Source: an uncultured Oscillospiraceae bacterium (lineage in GTDB: Bacteria > Bacillota_A > Clostridia > Oscillospirales > Oscillospiraceae). From it: a stretch of 5,395 nucleotides of DNA. The notes below the pieces were generated by a model, which worked only from the letters and a program-made list of their open reading frames with translations, did no database searches and had not been told where the DNA came from. Within the stretch, counting starts at the first letter, position 1, and the number at the start of each line of letters is the position of its first letter. The DNA is taken from the NCBI GenBank assembly GCA_947631675.1, contig CANRMG010000121.1:1-5395 (forward strand), read 5' to 3'. Below, in pieces: positions 1 to 4,600 of the stretch. A program made the translations under genes and the position numbers.

Positions 1-416
1 GCCGCCATGAGGATGTGGGTGCACATGGAGGTGGTGGTGGTCTTGCCGTGGGTGCCGGCGATGCACAGGGCGTTCTTGTAGTGCTTCATCATCGCTCCCC
101 AGGCCTGGGCCCGCTCAAAAACGGGGATGCCCTTGGCCCGGGCGGCCACGATCTCGGGGTTCTCATCCCGGGCGGCGGCGGTGCGCACCACGAAATCGAT
201 GTCGTCCGTGATGTTCTCCCCGTGGTGGCCGATGTTCACATGGATGCCCATGTCCTCCAGATGTACGACCTTGTCACTGCGCTGTATGTCGCTGCCGGAG
301 ATGATGAGGCCGCCTCCGTGCAGCACCTCGGCCAGGGGCGACATGCTCACGCCGCCGATGCCGATCAGGTAGCCCCGCTTTCCGGGGACCAGGTATTCGT
401 CAAATGATACTGTCAT
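1..416 (-). CDS. murC: UDP-N-acetylmuramate--L-alanine ligase (MurC), N-terminal part, cut by the left window edge
   Basis: MurC is the cytoplasmic ATP-dependent ligase that adds L-alanine to UDP-MurNAc, the first amino-acid addition in the peptidoglycan stem peptide. The 138 visible residues show the N-terminal nucleotide-sugar-binding fold with GIGGVSMSPLAEVL at residues 19-32. Next comes SGSD at 40-43, then the NPEIVAARAKGIPVF segment at 86-100 that matches the family. The Mur-ligase ATP P-loop GTHGKTTTTSM follows at 121-131, with K125 as the phosphate-binding lysine. HGKTTTT plus the GIGG motif separates MurC from MurD, MurE and MurF. The ATG at 416 is chosen because GGAG (425-428) lies 8 bases upstream and the distance from the start to GIGG is normal for the family. 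The central ATPase and C-terminal domains should lie left of position 1. The gene has its own promoter and is separated from the DUF308 gene by a terminator. No frameshift is seen. Confidence 0.96.
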   Translation of the reverse strand, partial: MTVSFDEYLVPGKRGYLIGIGGVSMSPLAEVLHGGGLIISGSDIQRSDKVVHLEDMGIHVNIGHHGENITDDIDFVVRTAAARDENPEIVAARAKGIPVFERAQAWGAMMKHYKNALCIAGTHGKTTTTSMCTHILMA

Positions 417-465
417 GCTCGTTACTCCAAATGGTCGTTTATATCCTGGCCGGAAAAGTTGGTAT

Positions 466-494
466 AGTATATTCTGTTTCCGGGGGATTTACAA
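466..494 (-). promoter_or_regulatory. Predicted sigma-70-type promoter of murC
   Basis: Read on the minus strand, a -35 box TTGTAA (489-494) and a -10 box TATACT (466-471) are separated by exactly 17 bases. This matches the housekeeping consensus TTGACA-N17-TATAAT well. Transcription would start near 459 and give a leader of roughly 43 bases that carries the GGAG ribosome binding site at 425-428. The site lies just downstream of the terminator of the preceding gene, which fits murC being transcribed independently. I saw no riboswitch-like structure in the short leader. Confidence 0.7.
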
Positions 495-511
495 GTGTAC
501 AGGCCGCAAAA

Positions 512-537
512 GAAAGCCCGGTGCGCACCGGGCTTTC
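512..537 (-). terminator. Perfect palindromic intrinsic terminator after the DUF308 gene
   Basis: The 26 bases form a perfect inverted repeat with arms GAAAGCCCGGTGC and GCACCGGGCTTTC. In RNA this gives a very GC-rich stem, with the central GCGC probably looped out. On the minus strand it begins 12 bases after the DUF308 stop codon (550-552) and is followed by TTTTGC, a short U tract. The position and polarity fit termination of the DUF308 transcript before the murC promoter. The A-rich left flank gives the U tract on the minus strand only, so termination in the other direction would be weak. Confidence 0.85.
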
Positions 538-549
538 GGAAAGAGGCCG

Positions 550-1314
550 TTACGGGTTGCTGGAGGTGGGGGGCTGGTAGGTGGGCGTCTCCTGGGAGAC
601 AGGTGCGGGGATGGACTCATAGTAGGTGGGCGCTGCGGCAGCGGCGGCAGCCGCGGCGGCCTCCGCCTTGGCCGCGCCGTGGTTGCGCACAGACACCAGG
701 ATCACGGTGATCAGGTCCAGCACCGCGTTGGCGCAGAAGCCGATGCCCAGAAAGAGCATGGCGTTGAGGAAGTTGTTGCTGCTCACGCCCACCAGCACGC
801 CGAAGTAGTCCACCAGGCCGATGGCCATGAGCACGCCCAGGGCGATGCCCAGCGCGCTGGTCAGAAGACCGACCCACCAGCCGGAGAAGTGCATCCGGGC
901 CAGGTCGAAGGTGTACTGCAGCTTGATGACGCCGTCCGCCGCGATGAGCACGCCCAGGGCCGTCACGATCATGCGCAGGGATATGCTCAGGCCGATGGTG
1001 TCGGGCTCATAGCTGGCCACGATGAGGTACACGCCCGCCGCCAGGAGCATGGCGCCGAAGGCGAACTCGGAGCGGTATACGCCGCTGACCGGCTTACGGA
1101 TGAAATAGATCAGCACATACACGAAGCCGATGGCGCAAACCAGGCCGCCGATGGTGTAGCCGCAGTAGTTGAGCATAAAGTAGGGCTGGGCCAGAAAGAC
1201 GACGCCCAGGGCCAGACACACGATGGCGGCGATGATGAGGTTGCGGATAGGGTTGGTGAGGACGCCGCTCTTTTTCGCGGCCTGCTCGCCTGTTCCGGTC
1301 TGCTTTTTATCCAT
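550..1314 (-). CDS. DUF308/HdeD-like six-helix membrane protein with poly-Ala, Pro/Tyr-rich C-terminal tail
   Basis: This encodes a 254-residue integral membrane protein with six likely membrane segments at about 25-43, 51-71, 84-102, 113-131, 146-169 and 184-208. Basic residues in the N-terminus (MDKK, AKK) and in the loops after helices 2 and 4 predict both termini inside the cell. The pattern LALGVVFLAQP at the end of helix 1, followed by short loops and paired Gly-rich helices, resembles DUF308 repeats of the HdeD family. In enterobacteria HdeD is linked to acid resistance, but the molecular function of most members is unknown. The tail after residue 210 is odd: ten alanines (219-228), then a Pro/Thr/Tyr/Gln-rich, probably disordered end. 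The ATG at 1314 is preferred because AAAGGA lies 7 bases upstream. A longer frame reaching 1479 would run through the promoter and lacks a ribosome binding site. The gene is flanked by its own promoter and terminator and is divergent from the RND gene. The family call rests on pattern recognition, not a search. Confidence 0.85.
   Translation of the reverse strand: MDKKQTGTGEQAAKKSGVLTNPIRNLIIAAIVCLALGVVFLAQPYFMLNYCGYTIGGLVCAIGFVYVLIYFIRKPVSGVYRSEFAFGAMLLAAGVYLIVASYEPDTIGLSISLRMIVTALGVLIAADGVIKLQYTFDLARMHFSGWWVGLLTSALGIALGVLMAIGLVDYFGVLVGVSSNNFLNAMLFLGIGFCANAVLDLITVILVSVRNHGAAKAEAAAAAAAAAAPTYYESIPAPVSQETPTYQPPTSSNP
631..660 (-). repeat. Ten-alanine tract coded by mixed GCN codons
   Basis: This run of ten alanine codons encodes residues 219-228 of the DUF308 protein, just after the last membrane helix. 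All four alanine codons except GCT-rich runs are mixed (GCC, GCG, GCT and GCA occur), so the tract is not a pure trinucleotide microsatellite and is less prone to slippage than one. It begins the cytoplasmic tail and may form a short helix before the proline-rich end. Confidence 0.8.
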
Positions 1315-1315
1315 A

Positions 1316-1334
1316 GGTCCGTCCTTTCCGGACC
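1316..1334 (-). promoter_or_regulatory. Ribosome binding site of the DUF308 gene displayed in a hairpin loop
   Basis: On the minus-strand transcript, GGTCCG and CGGACC form a six-pair GC-rich stem around the seven-base loop GAAAGGA, which is the Shine-Dalgarno sequence. The stem ends one base before the ATG at 1314. The ribosome binding site decides the start codon. Because it sits in the loop, the structure may expose or constrain it, so translation could respond to anything that binds this hairpin. The base pairing is seen directly in the sequence; the regulatory role is inference. Confidence 0.55.
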
Positions 1335-1375
1335 GGCGCACGGGAGTGCCGTCGGTTCCCAGTGAAATATACTGT

Positions 1376-1404
1376 ATTTTAGCATATCCGCCCGGACGTG
1401 TAAA
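1376..1404 (-). promoter_or_regulatory. Predicted extended -10 sigma-70-type promoter of the DUF308 gene
   Basis: On the minus strand, TTTACA (1399-1404) and TAAAAT (1376-1381) are spaced by 17 bases. Each differs from consensus at one position. TG stands one base before the -10 box (TGCTAAAAT), an extended -10 element. The predicted start near 1369 gives a leader of about 55 bases ending in the Shine-Dalgarno hairpin. This is the strongest promoter-like sequence in the window. Confidence 0.75.
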
Positions 1405-1419
1405 GCCCAACTTCGGCCC

Positions 1420-1465
1420 TTTTGAACAGTGCCTGGCGGGAGGACGGACCATATTTTTGAACAGT
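1420..1465. repeat. Direct 11-base repeat TTTTGAACAGT, two copies
   Basis: TTTTGAACAGT occurs at 1420-1430 and again at 1455-1465, 35 bases apart start to start, in the same orientation. The left copy lies just upstream of the DUF308 promoter -35 box. The right copy lies just upstream of the RND promoter. The two copies are therefore placed like binding sites for a regulator acting on both divergent genes. The second copy also supplies one arm of an inverted repeat at 1458-1478. Confidence 0.5.
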
Positions 1466-1478
1466 TTGTAAATGTTCA
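1458..1478. promoter_or_regulatory. Operator-like inverted repeat TGAACA-N9-TGTTCA
   Basis: Two perfect six-base half sites, TGAACA (1458-1463) and TGTTCA (1473-1478), are separated by nine bases. This is a spacing usual for a dimeric DNA-binding regulator contacting successive major grooves. It lies between the two divergent promoters and about 11 bases upstream of the predicted RND -35 box. No regulator gene is visible in the window, so the binding protein is unknown. Confidence 0.4.
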
Positions 1479-1488
1479 TATGGCCGTG

Positions 1489-1518
1489 TTGCCCGGCCGG
1501 CGCCGGACGTGGTATTAT
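1489..1518 (+). promoter_or_regulatory. Predicted promoter of the RND transporter gene
   Basis: TTGCCC (1489-1494) and TATTAT (1513-1518) are separated by 18 bases. The -10 box matches consensus at five of six positions and the -35 box at four. The spacer is extremely GC-rich and includes the palindrome CCGGCGCCGG (1497-1506). Transcription would start near 1525, inside an AT-rich palindrome, giving a leader of about 85 bases. The weak -35 box, long spacer and overlapping palindrome suggest a regulated rather than constitutive promoter. Confidence 0.5.
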
Positions 1519-1533
1519 TTATTACTAAATAAT
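1514..1533. promoter_or_regulatory. AT-rich perfect palindrome over the RND -10 box, candidate operator
   Basis: ATTATTTA (1514-1521) and TAAATAAT (1526-1533) are exact inverted copies around the four bases TTAC. The left arm overlaps the predicted -10 box and the centre coincides with the predicted transcription start. A repressor bound here would block initiation. AT-rich palindromes of about this length are typical of MarR-family operators, and MarR proteins often control efflux pumps. The assignment to that family is inference, and no such gene is present in the window. A terminator is unlikely because the arms contain no G or C. Confidence 0.5.
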
Positions 1534-1560
1534 GATTGATTGGACCAAATATATCTCATT

Positions 1561-1583
1561 TTCCCCTGCGTCCATCCGGGGAA
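1561..1583 (+). promoter_or_regulatory. Small leader hairpin upstream of the RND ribosome binding site
   Basis: TTCCCC (1561-1566) can pair with GGGGAA (1578-1583) around an 11-base loop. It lies in the predicted 5' leader of the RND transcript and ends 12 bases before the ribosome binding site. No U tract follows, so it is not a terminator. It could help stabilise the leader or be chance; I see no riboswitch pattern. Confidence 0.3.
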
Positions 1584-1595
1584 CACATCGTCTGT

Positions 1596-1603
1596 AAGGT
1601 AGG
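1596..1603 (+). promoter_or_regulatory. Ribosome binding site of the RND gene
   Basis: AAGGTAGG stands seven bases before the ATG at 1611, an adequate Shine-Dalgarno match at normal spacing. It fixes the start of the large downstream frame, whose first residues MSKFSVRKPL match the conserved RND N-terminus. Confidence 0.75.
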
Positions 1604-1610
1604 CTTTATT

Positions 1611-4600
1611 ATGTCCAAGTTCAGTGTCCGTAAGCCCTTGACCGTCTTTGTGGCGGTGATCGCGGTCATCATATTGGGGGTCGTGGCCTTCACGCGCATG
1701 ACGCCCGACCTGTTCCCCAATATGGACTTCCCCTATGTGATGATCATGACCACCTATCCCGGCCAGAGCCCTGAGATCGTGGAGGCGGAGATCACCCGCC
1801 CCCTGGAGCAGTCCATGGCCACGCTGGACCACATCAAGGAGGTCACCTCCACCTCCAGCGAGAACTACTCCCTGGTGGTGCTGGAATTTGAGGAATCGGT
1901 GAACATGGACACGGTGGGTGTGGACATCCAGCAGGGCATCAGCGCCCTGCAGGGCACCTGGGACGACACGGTGGGCACGCCCTATGTGCTGAAAGTGAAC
2001 CCCTCCGTGCTGCCCATCGCCATCGCGGCGGTGTCCAAGGACGATATGGACATCACGGAGATCTCCGACTTCCTGGACGACACCATCATCCCCAAGCTGG
2101 AGGGCGTCACCGGCGTGGCCAGCGTCACCGCCAGCGGCTCCATCTACCGGCAGCTGAACGCGGTCATCAGCCAGGAGAAGATCGACGAGGTGAACCGGCG
2201 CATGGCCGACGCCGTGAACGGCAAGCTGGACGACGCCAAAGCGGAACTGGAGGACACCAAGGCGGAGCTGGACGACGCCAAGGCGGAACTGGAGGATGCC
2301 CAGGCGGAGCTGGACTCCGGCAAGGAGACCCTCATCGGCCAGACCTCCTCCGCCCAGGCGGCCATCACCGGCCAGCAGACCCAGCTGGCGGAGGGGAAGA
2401 TGCAGCTTCAAAAGCAGATCGCGGACCTCCAGTCCACCCGCAATACCCTGGCCCCCGCCGTGGAGCAGCTGCAGCAGGCGGAGGACGGCTATGCCCAGGC
2501 GGAAACGGGCCTGGCGCAGCTCCAGGACGAGATCGACTGGATCGACCAGCGGGCCGTGGAGATCAACGAGCAGGTGCCCGTCCTGGGGCAGCATATGCAG
2601 GACCTGACCGCCCGGGTGGCGGAGCTGCAGGGGCTCATAGCGATGTATACACCCGCGGAGGGGGCGGAGATCTCTCCCGAGGACGCGGAGTATCTGGCCC
2701 AGCTCCAGACGGAGCTGGCCAATGACCAGGCCCAGCTTCTGGCAGACCAGGACCAGATGACGTCCCTGCAGACGGAACTGGCCACCGGCCAGGCCACCAG
2801 GCCCGCCCTGGAGGCCCAGATGCAGACGGTGCAGAGCACCATCGACACCCTGGACCAGACCCTGGCCGCCCAGGGCATCGAGGGCCGGGCGGGCCTGCAG
2901 GCAAAGCTTGCAGAGCTGCAGGGCAACCTCTCCCAGGTGGACGACGGCCTCGCCCAGCTGAACGCGGCCCTGGAGCAGGCCAACAGCGGGGAGAGCCAGC
3001 TGAGCGCGGCCATGGGGACCCTGAGCCAGAGCCAGTCCGCGGGCCTTCTGGAGATGGCGGACGCCGCCGCCCAGATCACCCTCAACGCCGCGAATCTGGA
3101 CGCCGCCCTGGAGCAGGTGGAGTCGGGTCTGGACGAGATAGAGGACTCCCGGGCCGACGCCCTGGACCAGGCGGACCTGTCCGGGTCCATCACCCTCTCC
3201 ACCGTCACCCAGATCCTCAGCGCCCAGGACTTCTCCATGCCCGCCGGGTATGTGCGGGAGGACGGGATCGACTACATGGTCTCCGTGGGCGATAAGATCG
3301 AGGACGAGGAGGAACTGGAAAACCTTCTCCTGTTCGATACCGGCGAGGATGCCATCGGGCCGGTGTACTTAAAAGACGTGGCGGATGTGTTCATCACCGA
3401 CAACGCCGACTCCGTCTACGCAAAGCTGTCCGGCTCCGACAGCGTCATGCTCACCTTCGACAAGCAGTCCAACGCTGCCACCGCCCAGGTCAGCGACGAC
3501 CTGCGGGCCCGGATGGATGAGCTGGAGGAGCAGTACCCCGGCCTGGAGTTCGTGTTCCTCATGGACCAGGGCGACTACATTTACCTCATTGTGGACTCCA
3601 TCATGCAGAGCCTGCTCACAGGCGCGCTGTTCGCCATCCTGATCCTGTTCTTGTTCCTGCGGGACATCCGCCCCACGCTGATCACGCTGGTATCCATCCC
3701 CGTGAGCGTGATATTCGCCTTTGTGCTCATGTACTTCTCCGGCGTGACCCTGAACATGATCTCCATGTCGGGCCTGGCCGTGGCGGTGGGCATGCTGGTG
3801 GACAACTCCATCGTGGTCATCGAGAACATCTACCGCCTGCGGGGCAAGGGCGCCACGGCGGTACAGGCGGCGGTGGCCGGCGCCACCCAGGTGGCCGGGG
3901 CGGTCACCTCCTCCACGCTCACCACGGTGTGCGTGTTCCTGCCCATCGTGTTCGTGGAGGGCATCACCCGGCAGCTTTTTACGGACTTGGCCGTCACCAT
4001 GACATACTCCCTCATGGCCAGCCTCATCATTGCCCTGACCCTGGTGCCCGCCATGGCCAAGGGGCTTCTGAAAAAGGAGAAAAAGAAGCGTAAAGACGGC
4101 CAGCGGGAGGGGATCATCTACCGCGCCTACCGGAAGCTGGCCTGGTTCAACCTGCGCCACAAGTGGCTGACTTTGGGCCTGGCGATCATCCTGCTGGGCC
4201 TGTCCGCCTGGGGAGCGCTGCAGAAGGGCTTCAGCTTCATGCCGGAGATCGACATGAACACGGTGAACCTGACCGTGACCATGCCGGAGGACGCGGACCG
4301 GGCCCAGGCGACGGCTCTGGCGGACGAGGTGCTGGAGCGGATCGAGTCGCTGCGGGACGAGACCCAGATCGACTACGTGGGCGCCATGATGGGCAGCAGC
4401 TCCCTCATGGGCGCGGGCGCCGGGGCGGAGAGCCTGGACGTGACCGTGTATGTGGGCCTGCCGGAAGGCGAGTCCGGCGCGGCCATGGGCAAACGGATCG
4501 TGGAGCTGTGCGATGACTTGGACTGCGAGATGAGCTATGACTCGGCCATGATGGACATGAGCATGCTCACCGGCTCCGGCGTGAGCGTGAACATCTACGG

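Noticed and set aside
15..407. Plus-strand open frame of 130 codons at the left edge
   Set aside because: It is antisense to the conserved MurC N-terminus, which has both the GIGG motif and the ATP P-loop.
415..1365. Plus-strand open frame of 316 codons covering the DUF308 gene
   Set aside because: It reads through the murC promoter and the terminator palindrome and is antisense to a well-supported membrane protein. The product is His/Asp/Gly-rich low complexity.
1315..1479. Longer N-terminus for the DUF308 protein starting at 1479
   Set aside because: There is no ribosome binding site before that ATG. The extension would be read through a strong promoter and the Shine-Dalgarno hairpin, and adds a non-hydrophobic, non-conserved 55-residue stretch.
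1514..1533. AT-rich palindrome considered as a terminator or an origin-type AT box
   Set aside because: It has no GC stem and no repeated DnaA-box-like sites nearby, and it overlaps a promoter between divergent genes, so an operator is the better explanation.
2229..2333. Possible CRISPR-like or intergenic tandem repeat
   Set aside because: Units are contiguous 21-base blocks in frame inside a coding sequence, with no spacers, and encode heptads of a coiled coil.
1515..2594. Minus-strand open frame of 359 codons spanning the RND start and its promoter region
   Set aside because: It lies opposite conserved RND sequence and runs across the predicted promoter and palindrome. Its product is Leu/Gly/His-rich without family features.
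2489..3238. Minus-strand open frame of 249 codons opposite the coiled coil
   Set aside because: Its Ser/Trp/Ala-rich composition comes from reading Gln, Ala and Leu codons in antisense; there is no domain and no good ribosome binding site.
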